Assembly (NCBI GenBank): GCA_947632385.1
Contig: CANRPD010000003.1
Span: forward strand, 1 to 64,000
Source: an uncultured Clostridia bacterium
Lineage (GTDB): Bacteria; Bacillota; Clostridia; Oscillospirales; Acutalibacteraceae
DNA length: 64,000 nucleotides
Reading direction: 5' to 3'
Under the pieces are notes generated by a model. It saw only the letters and a program-made list of their open reading frames with translations. It was not told where the DNA came from and did no database searches. Each line of letters opens with the position of its first letter. Position 1 is the first letter of the stretch. The translations under genes and the position numbers were made by a program. This document shows, piece after piece, positions 40,587-49,041 of the stretch.

Positions 40587-41700
40587 AATACTGATAGAAC
40601 TGGCAGGGGATCATGCCGTTGTAGAGCTTGCGGCGCTTGTCTGCCCGGCGACCGAAGAGGGCTTCGAAGTCCTCCTCCGGGGTGAGGATCCCGTAGCTCC
40701 AGCCCTTTTGCCGGGGGAACACCGGGCCCAGCGCCCGGTAGAGCTCCTGGGCCGCCGAACGGTCCAGGAGACGCTCCCCGTAGGGCGGGTTGGTGACCAC
40801 ACACCCATAGGGCCCGGCTGCGGCAAAGCGGCGGGCATCCCCCAGGTGGGCGGAGATACAGTCCCCCACGCCGGCCCGCCGGGCATTGGCCCGGGTGAGC
40901 TCGATGCAGGCGGGGTCCAGATCCGAACCGGTGGCGGTGAAGTCGGCGTCCCGGCGGATCAGGTCCCGGGCGCGGCTGCGCTCCTGCTGCCAGACGGCGG
41001 CATCGCTCTCACGCCAGGTCTCCGCGGCAAAGGAACGATCCAGCCCCGGGGCCCGGTTTTGGGCCAGGAGGGCTGCCTCGATGAGCAGGGTGCCGGACCC
41101 GCAGAAGGGGTCATAAAACGTGCCGTCCGGCCGGACCCGGGCCAGGGTCACCAGCGCCGCGGCCAGGGTCTCCCGCAGGGGGGCCAGGTTGGACTCGGTG
41201 CGGTAGCCACGCTTATAGAGGGGGTCCCCGGAAGTATCCAGCAGCAGGCTGACCCGGTCCTTCAGCAGACGGAACCGCACCCGGTGGACGGGACCGGTCT
41301 CGGGGAACCAGGTCACCCGGTGGCGGCGCTTGAGGCGCTCCACGATGGCTTTTTTCAGGATGGACTGGCAGTCCGGCACACTGTGCAGAGCGCTGGACAG
41401 GCTGCTGCCGGTGACGGGGAAGGTGTCCTCCCGGCCCAGAAAGTCCTCCCAGGGCAGGGCCAGCGCGCCCTGGAACAGCTCCTCGAAGGTGCGGGCCTCG
41501 TACTCCCCCACCAGGATGCCCACCCGCTCCCCGCAGCGGGTCCACAGGTTGGCCCGGGCCACGGCGGCCTCCCCACCGGAAAACAGCACCCGGCCGTTCT
41601 CCGCCCGGACTTCGGCGCAGCCCTGGGCGGTGAGCTCCCGGGCCACCAGGCCCTCCACCCCCAGCAGGCAGGACACGCACAGGGTCATTCGATCCTGCAT
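40579..41700 (-). CDS. THUMP-containing rRNA large-subunit methyltransferase (RlmL/YpsC-like)
   Basis: DPFCGSGTLLIEAALLAQNRAPG, TNPPYGERL; N-terminal THUMP-like region. Confidence 0.88.
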   Translation of the reverse strand: MQDRMTLCVSCLLGVEGLVARELTAQGCAEVRAENGRVLFSGGEAAVARANLWTRCGERVGILVGEYEARTFEELFQGALALPWEDFLGREDTFPVTGSSLSSALHSVPDCQSILKKAIVERLKRRHRVTWFPETGPVHRVRFRLLKDRVSLLLDTSGDPLYKRGYRTESNLAPLRETLAAALVTLARVRPDGTFYDPFCGSGTLLIEAALLAQNRAPGLDRSFAAETWRESDAAVWQQERSRARDLIRRDADFTATGSDLDPACIELTRANARRAGVGDCISAHLGDARRFAAAGPYGCVVTNPPYGERLLDRSAAQELYRALGPVFPRQKGWSYGILTPEEDFEALFGRRADKRRKLYNGMIPCQFYQYFK

Positions 41701-41777
41701 CCTTCTCTCTCCTTTCGGCAAATGACGGCGGAAAAAAGCGGGGTCTCCCCCGCTTTTCCCCAGCTCCAATCTGGGTT

Positions 41778-42302
41778 TTATTCTTCTTCCGGGATCAGCA
41801 GCCCGTAGCCGCCGCCCTTGCGCTTATAGACCAGGTTGATCTCCCCGGATTCGGTCTTGAACAGGAAGAACTCGTGGTCCAGCAGGTTCATCTGGAGGAT
41901 GGCCTCCTCCGGCGTCATGACCTGCACGGCAAAGCGCTTGGTGCGCACCACATCCAGCTCCTCGTCGGGCTCCTCGTAGTAGTCGTCCGGCAGCAGCGGA
42001 CCGGGGTCCATCTTGCGGGCCTTTTCCAGGCGGGTCTTGTTCCGACGGATCTGCCGGCCCAGGGCGCTGATCACGTGATCCAGGGCATCGTTCATCTCGG
42101 GGGCGGTCTCTTCCGCCCGCAGCAGCATGCCCCGCTGGCGCACGGTGATCTCCACGGTCTGGCGGTTGCGTTCCACCGTCACGGTGACGGTGACTTCGGC
42201 ATCCTCATCGAAGATGCGGTCAAACTTGTCCAGTTTGCGCTCCACCAGCTTTTTAAAATTGTCCCGCAGGTTGACTTTCCTGCCAATGACGGTGATCTTC
42301 AT
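41778..42302 (-). CDS. hpf: ribosome hibernation-promoting factor, long form
   Basis: MKITVIGRKVNLRDNFKKLVERKLDKFDRIF, C-terminal VRTKRFAVQVMTPEEAILQMNLLDHEFFLF. Confidence 0.95.
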   Translation of the reverse strand: MKITVIGRKVNLRDNFKKLVERKLDKFDRIFDEDAEVTVTVTVERNRQTVEITVRQRGMLLRAEETAPEMNDALDHVISALGRQIRRNKTRLEKARKMDPGPLLPDDYYEEPDEELDVVRTKRFAVQVMTPEEAILQMNLLDHEFFLFKTESGEINLVYKRKGGGYGLLIPEEE

Positions 42303-42392
42303 GGCTCTCCCTCGCCTTTCACAGTTACTAGAAGCGCTGGGGCTTCCATCCTTATTTTAGCCTATTTCCCCGGGGATTGCAAGAGATTTTTG

Positions 42393-43232
42393 TCAAATTA
42401 TCACAGTTTTGTGCCGGGTGACGTGGCAGCCCACGTTCACCGCCACCGGCAGGCCGGCGATGTGGGTGGGATAGGCCTCGATGTTCACCTTGAGGGCGGT
42501 GACAGAGCCGCCAAAGCCCTGGGGGCCCACGCCGGTCTCGTTGACGGCGAGCAGCATTTTCTCCTCCAAGGCGGCGTAGTAGGGGTCGGGATGGGGCAGG
42601 GAAACGTCCCGGCAGAGGGCACGTTTGGCCAGCTCGGCGCAGAGCTCGAAATCGCCGCCCAGACCCACCCCCAGGACCACCGGCGGGCAAGGGCTGCCTC
42701 CAGCGATGCGGACGGTCTCCACCACAAAGTCGATGAGGGCCTGCTCCCCGGCGGCGGGGGTGAACATTTTCAGGCGGCTCATATTTTCACTGCCGAAGCC
42801 CTTGGGCGCCACGGTGAGGGTGAGACGGTCGCCGGGCACCAGCCGAACGTGGAGGATGGCCGGGGTGTTGTCGTCGGTGTTGACCCGGCGCAGGGGGTCC
42901 CGCACCACGGAATAGCGCAGCCGGCCTTCCAGATAGCCCCGGCGGACACCTTCCTGGACGGCGGCGGTAAAATCACCCAGAAAGTGGATCTCCTGGCCCA
43001 CGTCCGCAAAGATCACCGCCATGCCGGTATCCTGACAGATGGGCAGACTCATGTCCCGGGCGGCATCCAGGTTGCGGCCCAGGTCCTCCAAAATGGACCG
43101 GCCCAGGGCGTCCGTCTCCTGAGAGGCACTGGAACGCACCAGGGTTTCCAGGCTGGCTGGCAGCTCTCGGTTAGCGGCGATACAGGCATCCCGAACCGCC
43201 TGGGTGATCGTTTCCACATGGATCTCCCGCAT
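42393..43232 (-). CDS. class I fumarate hydratase alpha subunit-like (TtdA)
   Basis: LPICQDTGMAVIFADVG, NTDDNTPAILHV, PKGFGSENMSRLKMF, GVGLGGDFELCAELAKRAL. Confidence 0.9.
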   Translation of the reverse strand: MREIHVETITQAVRDACIAANRELPASLETLVRSSASQETDALGRSILEDLGRNLDAARDMSLPICQDTGMAVIFADVGQEIHFLGDFTAAVQEGVRRGYLEGRLRYSVVRDPLRRVNTDDNTPAILHVRLVPGDRLTLTVAPKGFGSENMSRLKMFTPAAGEQALIDFVVETVRIAGGSPCPPVVLGVGLGGDFELCAELAKRALCRDVSLPHPDPYYAALEEKMLLAVNETGVGPQGFGGSVTALKVNIEAYPTHIAGLPVAVNVGCHVTRHKTVII

Positions 43233-43233
43233 C

Positions 43234-44634
43234 TTACGATCCCTTCTTTCCACGGTATTCGCCCCCATAGCTTTGACGGAATTTCCACTGGGGGTACCAG
43301 CCGACCACACAGAAGATGCCCAACACCAGGGCCACGCCCAGAATCACCCACATGAAATTGGCCAGCTTGAACCGCAGATGGGGCTGGGCCACACTGCACA
43401 GATAGATGCTGTAGCTGTCGGCGTCGCCCGCTGTCACTTCCCAGCGGCCGCTGGCGATACTGGGCGGGACCTCCTCGCCATACAGCGAGACGAGGGGATC
43501 CGGGGAATGGAGCTCACAGGTCAGGCTGCCCTGACGTGCCCAGCCCGCCAGCGAGCCAATATTCATGCTGTAGGCATACACATAAGGCTTGTACCCGGTA
43601 TAGACGGTTGGGCACAAGGGACCGGTCACCGTGTGGAGCAGCTCCCCGCCCGCAGGGACCGACAGGGTATATTCCAGCCAATAGAGGACCGGCCCGTTGA
43701 AGCAGGCCAGATCCACCACCCCGGCATAGCAGTCCTGGTCCAGCATCTTCAGCAGCTGCTCCCGGTAGAGCCGGGTCCGCTCCTCCCGGCCGGTGCCGCC
43801 GGGGACCAGTTGGGAGGCGGACAGGAGCCGATCCACCTGGGAGTGGTGGATCATCTCGTCCACGGTCATGGTCTCCGTTTTCAGCAGAGCGATGGAGCCG
43901 TCTGCAGTCTCGTCTCCCTCTGCATCGTATCGCCAGGTGGGTTCTGCATCCAGCGGCTGGCCCACCACGAAGAAGGTGAACCAGCTCTCCCCCGGCTCCT
44001 GCTGCTCCCCGTGACTGGGATACTCGCGAAAGACCTGACAGAACCGTTCCCCGGCGGCGTTCACCGTCGTGCTGGGGACCAGGATCCGCTGGGTCGTTGG
44101 GTCTGTTTCCACCTGGAAGCAGGGCAGGGTGTAGTACTCATAGATGGCATAGGTGTACTGGGTCACGGTCAGCTCGCCGCTCCAAGGGGCGTCCCGCAGG
44201 CTCTCCTGTTCCAGCAGCTCCTTAGCCTGATCGGCGTTCAAAAGAGTCTCTCGGGGCAGCACGGTCTGATGGAGGACCGCCGTCACCGGCTGGCTGTCGG
44301 CCTGCACCATGAAGCGTTCCGCACTGACTGCATCGGCCCCGGCCAGCGGCAGGGCCATTTGCACCTCCGCCGTCTCTTCGCTGGGATTCTGGAGAGTCAG
44401 ATCCAGCGTATAGGTTCCTCCGGGCTGCATGGGATCCTCCGCCTCGGCAAGGGCAGGCAGATCGAAGACCATCTCGCTGTGCTCCAGCTCCACCGCCGTT
44501 TCCCCCTGGACCAGGGGAGCGAAGGCATCTGCGCCTGCCGTCCTCTCATCGGGATCCTGCCCATTACAACCGGCCAGCAGCAACAGGATGCTCAACGCCG
44601 CCAGCAGGATACGTCCTTTCGGTTTTCTGTTCAT
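43234..44634 (-). CDS. hypothetical lipoprotein with C-terminal TM
   Basis: Signal/lipobox RILLAALSILLLLAGC; C-terminal FMWVILGVALVLGIFCVVGWY. Confidence 0.75.
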   Translation of the reverse strand: MNRKPKGRILLAALSILLLLAGCNGQDPDERTAGADAFAPLVQGETAVELEHSEMVFDLPALAEAEDPMQPGGTYTLDLTLQNPSEETAEVQMALPLAGADAVSAERFMVQADSQPVTAVLHQTVLPRETLLNADQAKELLEQESLRDAPWSGELTVTQYTYAIYEYYTLPCFQVETDPTTQRILVPSTTVNAAGERFCQVFREYPSHGEQQEPGESWFTFFVVGQPLDAEPTWRYDAEGDETADGSIALLKTETMTVDEMIHHSQVDRLLSASQLVPGGTGREERTRLYREQLLKMLDQDCYAGVVDLACFNGPVLYWLEYTLSVPAGGELLHTVTGPLCPTVYTGYKPYVYAYSMNIGSLAGWARQGSLTCELHSPDPLVSLYGEEVPPSIASGRWEVTAGDADSYSIYLCSVAQPHLRFKLANFMWVILGVALVLGIFCVVGWYPQWKFRQSYGGEYRGKKGS

Positions 44635-44719
44635 TCGTTGGACCTCCTTATCCCTTTCCCCTGCGACCGGATCCGCAGGACATTGAAAAGACGCCTCTGG
44701 GTGAGGGGCGTCTTCAAAG

Positions 44720-45238
44720 CTATTTCTGCTGGCCCCAGCGGCCGCCTCCCCGGCGGGTCTCGACGCCGGCGCGCTTGAGGTCGGACATCTTCTCATCGCT
44801 GGTCTGCTTGAACCGGGACATCATGTCCTCAAAGCTGCCGCTGTCATTGCGGCGGCTCTGCCATTCAAAATCACCCGGACGGCCTGGGCTGGGCTCCGGA
44901 TCTCGAGGCGTAGGACGGGGCTGTCTGGGTCCAGATCTTCTGGGGAAGTTCTCCCCCTTGGCGCCAGGCGCTTCCTGCCTTCTGGGACGACGCTGCTGGG
45001 ACTCGGGCAACGCCTTGCGAATGGACAGGCTCACTTTCCCGTTTTCTCCCAAGGCCAGCACCTTGACCTTTACGGTCTGACCCTCGGTGACGAAATCCTT
45101 GATGTCGTTGACAAAGGTCGGGGCCACTTCCGAAATATGGACCATGCCCGTCTGACCGTTTTCAAACGTGACGAACGCACCGAACTTGGTGATACCGGTC
45201 ACTTTGCCCTCGTAGATCTCTCCAACTTCCAACTGCAT
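44720..45238 (-). CDS. yabR: S1 RNA-binding domain protein (YabR-like)
   Basis: VGEIYEGKVTGITKFGAFVTFENGQTGMVHISEVA..VKVKVLALGENGKVSLSIR; syntenic with yabPQ-divIC. Confidence 0.88.
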   Translation of the reverse strand: MQLEVGEIYEGKVTGITKFGAFVTFENGQTGMVHISEVAPTFVNDIKDFVTEGQTVKVKVLALGENGKVSLSIRKALPESQQRRPRRQEAPGAKGENFPRRSGPRQPRPTPRDPEPSPGRPGDFEWQSRRNDSGSFEDMMSRFKQTSDEKMSDLKRAGVETRRGGGRWGQQK

Positions 45239-45297
45239 ATGAAATTAACAACTCCCCTACCGCCTCTGCGGGTCTTTGGTCTCCAAAGGAGGAACGC

Positions 45298-45621
45298 TCA
45301 TCCGCCGCCGCCAACATCGACAAAAACGCGCTCGCCGGGCTTCCCGTAATCCAGATCTTCCCGGGCCTTGCGTTCCACATAATCCCGAACGCCCTCGTCG
45401 CTTTCCAAGGCGTCCACCGATTTCTGGACCTCTTCATTGCGCGTCTGCTGTGCGGCGATCTGGGCATTGAGCTCCTGCAGGCGGGCCTGCTTTTCATGGA
45501 TATCCACTTGCCAGATCACCAGCCAAATGACCATCCAAAGGGCCAGAGCCGCTGCCAGCAGCAACAGGGCGATCCGAAGCAGCAGGGACACCCGTGAGCT
45601 CTTCACTTTTTCACGGGCCAT
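45298..45621 (-). CDS. divIC: septum formation initiator DivIC/FtsB family
   Basis: N-terminal TM, coiled coil QARLQELNAQIAAQQTRNEEVQ, YVERKAREDLDYGKPGERVFV. Confidence 0.88.
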   Translation of the reverse strand: MAREKVKSSRVSLLLRIALLLLAAALALWMVIWLVIWQVDIHEKQARLQELNAQIAAQQTRNEEVQKSVDALESDEGVRDYVERKAREDLDYGKPGERVFVDVGGGG

Positions 45622-45689
45622 TCCGATCCCTCCTGACCACGCCAAAGACTTCCTCGTTTATCTATTATATACTTTCTCCCCAGGGGTTT

Positions 45690-46124
45690 TCAAGCCCTTT
45701 TTTGCGCTTTTTTCCCCTTTTTGCGGACTTTTTTCCGGGACTGCGACCGTTTTCGTGTTTCTGTGCGCCAGTGCGGCAGCAAACGCACCGTCTTTCTCTG
45801 GAGAAAGCCGCTCATTCGCGCAAAAAACTTTTGCAGTTTCCGTGCACCGCCGCAAAAGAGGGGCGTGAACACCGCAGCCGCAGACCAGCCCCCCAGCAGC
45901 TGAAGCACCGCCTGAAAAAAACGCAGCCGACCGTGATCCACCGCAAGGGCAGCCAGAAACACGACGGCAGCGCAGATCAGACAGAATCCGATGTCCAGCG
46001 CCCCGGTAAGCCAGCGGCCGGCGCGCATCAGGACCCCCAAGCAAGCGACCAGCGCATAGAACGTTCCTAGGGCTGCACCGGAAGCCAGGCAGAAAAAGAC
46101 GACCTCCCAGACCCCCGCGGTCAT
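45690..46124 (-). CDS. yabQ: spore cortex biosynthesis protein YabQ-like
   Basis: Membrane protein in yabP-yabQ-divIC synteny. Confidence 0.75.
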   Translation of the reverse strand: MTAGVWEVVFFCLASGAALGTFYALVACLGVLMRAGRWLTGALDIGFCLICAAVVFLAALAVDHGRLRFFQAVLQLLGGWSAAAVFTPLFCGGARKLQKFFARMSGFLQRKTVRLLPHWRTETRKRSQSRKKVRKKGKKAQKRA

Positions 46125-46396
46125 CTGAACAGCCGTCCGAAGAAGGAAGACGACGGGGCCGAACGGGTATAGGAGAGCGCCCCCACTTTGCCGGTGACCA
46201 ACAGATCGCCGGTCTCAGCGCTGAGGCTCTCGATGTGCAGCTGCTCTCCCTTGATGTTGAGCTGGCCCAAGTCCGTCTGTGCGGTGATCAGCTCCGGTCC
46301 GAAGGAGTCCACCTGACGGATGCCCGTAGCGACCAGACGCTCCCGTGCATCCAGGGTGAGCTGGTGCTTTTTCATCGGTTTCGGATTCTCAGTCAT
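46121..46396 (-). CDS. yabP: sporulation protein YabP
   Basis: HQLTLDARERLVATGIRQVDSFGPELITAQTDLGQLNIKGEQLHIESLSAETGDLLVTGKVGALSYT. Confidence 0.88.
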   Translation of the reverse strand: MTENPKPMKKHQLTLDARERLVATGIRQVDSFGPELITAQTDLGQLNIKGEQLHIESLSAETGDLLVTGKVGALSYTRSAPSSSFFGRLFR

Positions 46397-46458
46397 AAGG
46401 GTCCTCCTTTGTGGCCTGTCGGCCGGTCCAGAACATCCTTATGCACCCATTCCCCGGT

Positions 46459-46704
46459 CTATTCCTCCAGGATGCGGTACATATCCGACGCAGCCTCCTT
46501 GCGGACCGTTTCCTCCACGACCAGGACCTGGGCCTTGAGAGTGCGCTCCCCCAGAAGGACAGTGAGCACATCGCCCACCTTGACGTCGTACGAAGCACGG
46601 GCCACCTTGCCGTTGACACAGACCCGTCCGGCATCGCAGGCCTCATTGGCAACAGTCCGGCGCTTGATCAGCCGGGACACTTTCAAATACTTATCCAGCC
46701 GCAT
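46459..46704 (-). CDS. rqcP: S4 domain RNA-binding protein (RqcP/YabO family)
   Basis: MRLDKYLKVSRLIKRRTVANEACDAGRVCVNGKVARASYDVKVGDVL. Confidence 0.9.
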   Translation of the reverse strand: MRLDKYLKVSRLIKRRTVANEACDAGRVCVNGKVARASYDVKVGDVLTVLLGERTLKAQVLVVEETVRKEAASDMYRILEE

Positions 46705-46785
46705 GTTGTGTTGCTCCTTTCTTGAGATCGAAAAAGAAAACGGGCTCGGGAAAACCGAGCCCGCGACCATCGCAGTAAGTGGGAC

Positions 46786-47061
46786 TTACTTGTTGACTGC
46801 ATCCTTCAGGGCCTTGCCAGCCTTGAAAGCAGGTGCCTTAGAGGCAGGGATGACAATGGACTTCCCGGTACGGGGATCCCGGCCGGAGCGAGCCGTACGG
46901 GTGCGCACATCGAAGGTGCCAAAGCCCACCAGCTGGACCTTCTCTTCCTTCGCCAGAGCCTCGGTAATGGCGTCCAAGACAGCCGAAACCGCCGCGTCGG
47001 CGTCTTTCTTGGTGATACCAGTACGGGTTGCTACCTCGGCGATCAATTCGCTCTTGTTCAT
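46786..47061 (-). CDS. hup: HU family DNA-binding protein
   Basis: [76 protein letters not shown]. Confidence 0.97.
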   Translation of the reverse strand: MNKSELIAEVATRTGITKKDADAAVSAVLDAITEALAKEEKVQLVGFGTFDVRTRTARSGRDPRTGKSIVIPASKAPAFKAGKALKDAVNK

Positions 47062-47175
47062 GTGGATGACCTCCTAATTGTTGTTTGCGGCAATGACAGG
47101 GGGCACCGTTTCTTTGACATTCCATCCCCACTATTCGCTCTGCCATTACCCTATACCGCGGCTATTCTACCACAT

Positions 47176-48930
47176 CTATCCTCGTTTTTCAAGGGTTTTT
47201 GCAATTTTTTGTCCGGGTTTTGTGCGATTATTTTGTGATTTTGTTTTCTGCCCGAACATCCAAAGTCCAAAAAAGTACAGAATACCGCCAAAAAGTACGG
47301 CTGCACCCAGCCCGACCAGTGTTCCCAGTCTGGAAAAAGAAATGCAATTTTCCAGCTTTTTCCAAGCAAAAAAGGCCCCTACGGCGCAGATCCCTCCGCA
47401 GCAAACAGGGGGCCAAAAAAGTTGCCGCCAAGGGAGACGGATCTTCGTCACCCGCGTGAGCAGGATCAGTTCTCCCAGGGTCAGAAAACAATAGCAAAAC
47501 AAAGTGCCCAGAGCTGCCCCGAAGACATGGACCGTTTCCAATCCGCACAGGAACCGGTTGGCCAAAAGCTTCAAAGCCATCGCGGCCAGGAGCAGCTTCA
47601 CAGGGAGGTCCGGCCGTCCAACCGCCTGGAGCAGGCTGGAGAGGGGCGTGCTCATGGCGGCAAAGATTGCCGCCGGTCCCAACAGAGCCAATACCTCCGC
47701 CACCAAGGCGCTGGAGGGCGCATCTCCATACAGGAGGCGGATCAGCGGCTCGGCCACCGCACTTAAGCCCAGACCGGCCGGGACACACACCAGAGCGGTC
47801 ACCCGGAGGACCGCAGAAATGCGCTCCCGCAGCAGGTCAGGATCCCCTTGGGCCCAAGCCCGGGTCACACTGGGCAGAGCGCTGACTCCGATGGCTTGAC
47901 TGAGCGCCGGGACCAGCAGATAGACGGTCATGGCCAGCGTGTAGCAGCCGTAGAGAAAAGTAGCCAGAGAAGCCGGGTCGGTTCCGGAATCGGCGGGCAG
48001 GATCCCGGCAAAGCGGTCAGCAAAACCCGGATGATCTGCGAGGAGGGCGGTGAGCCTGCCCTGCAGCACCGTGGCGTCGATCAGCCCAGCGGAACTCGCG
48101 GCGACGGAACCCACCGCCACCGGTGCTGTGACCGCTGCCAGTCGGCGAACGATGGCCCGATTCCTGCGCTCCGGGGCCGAGCCGCACAAAAGAGGAGATG
48201 CCGGCAAAGCACGATGGGCACGAACAGCCAGGTACAGCAAAGATGCGGCCGAGCCCAAGGTCACGCCTAAAATAGCACCGGCAGCGGCAAAGGAAAGCTC
48301 CAGGAGACGGGCCGCCTGAGGACTCTCCGGGACGAAAGAAAACACGGTTCCCTGCTGGGAAAACTCCCGGTGTGCAGCCTCCAGGGACCAGCGGCTCAAG
48401 GAGATCCCCAACAGCAGCTTGATACCCGCCTCCAACACCTGAGAGACCGCCGTGGGCGCCATTTCCTGCAGCCCCTCGAACCAGCCCCGATAGACAGAGG
48501 CAGCGCACCCCAGCAGCACCGCAGGGGCCAGAGCCAGCATGGCGGGCAGGGCACGGTTAGAGCCCATGACCCGCCCACAATAGAGGGGAGCAAAGGAGAT
48601 CATCAGCGCTGTGGCCAGCAGGCCTAAGGTCAAAAAGAGGGGCATGGCCACTTTTTTGACTTGTAGAACCTCCCGCCAACCGCCTCGAATGCGGCTTTCC
48701 GACACCAAGCGGGACACCGCTGCCGGGAGCCCCGCCGTGGCCAGAGCAAAGATCGGCGCCCAAAAACTGTACGCCACATTGAAGAGGCCCATCCCGTACT
48801 CGCCGATCGTGTATTTCAACGGTACCTTGAACAGAGCCCCCAGCAGTTTCACGACGGCCATCCCCACCGTCAGCACCGCGGCCCCATAGAGAAAACCACC
48901 GTCTCGGCTGCGACCTCGTTTATGTTGCAT
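47176..48930 (-). CDS. polysaccharide biosynthesis/SpoVB-like flippase (YabM)
   Basis: Polytopic MOP-type protein; KLLGALFKVPLKYTIGEYGMGLFNVAYSFWAPIFALATAGLPAAVSRLVSE. Confidence 0.88.
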   Translation of the reverse strand: MQHKRGRSRDGGFLYGAAVLTVGMAVVKLLGALFKVPLKYTIGEYGMGLFNVAYSFWAPIFALATAGLPAAVSRLVSESRIRGGWREVLQVKKVAMPLFLTLGLLATALMISFAPLYCGRVMGSNRALPAMLALAPAVLLGCAASVYRGWFEGLQEMAPTAVSQVLEAGIKLLLGISLSRWSLEAAHREFSQQGTVFSFVPESPQAARLLELSFAAAGAILGVTLGSAASLLYLAVRAHRALPASPLLCGSAPERRNRAIVRRLAAVTAPVAVGSVAASSAGLIDATVLQGRLTALLADHPGFADRFAGILPADSGTDPASLATFLYGCYTLAMTVYLLVPALSQAIGVSALPSVTRAWAQGDPDLLRERISAVLRVTALVCVPAGLGLSAVAEPLIRLLYGDAPSSALVAEVLALLGPAAIFAAMSTPLSSLLQAVGRPDLPVKLLLAAMALKLLANRFLCGLETVHVFGAALGTLFCYCFLTLGELILLTRVTKIRLPWRQLFWPPVCCGGICAVGAFFAWKKLENCISFSRLGTLVGLGAAVLFGGILYFFGLWMFGQKTKSQNNRTKPGQKIAKTLEKRG

Positions 48931-49041
48931 GTGCTCATCCCCTTTTTCCCATGTGTATGGAACAAGGAGACAAAAAAGAAGAAAGCGGGCGGCCGCTCTC
49001 CGCAGGGAAAGCCACCGCCCGCTAAACAGATCGCAGAGCGT

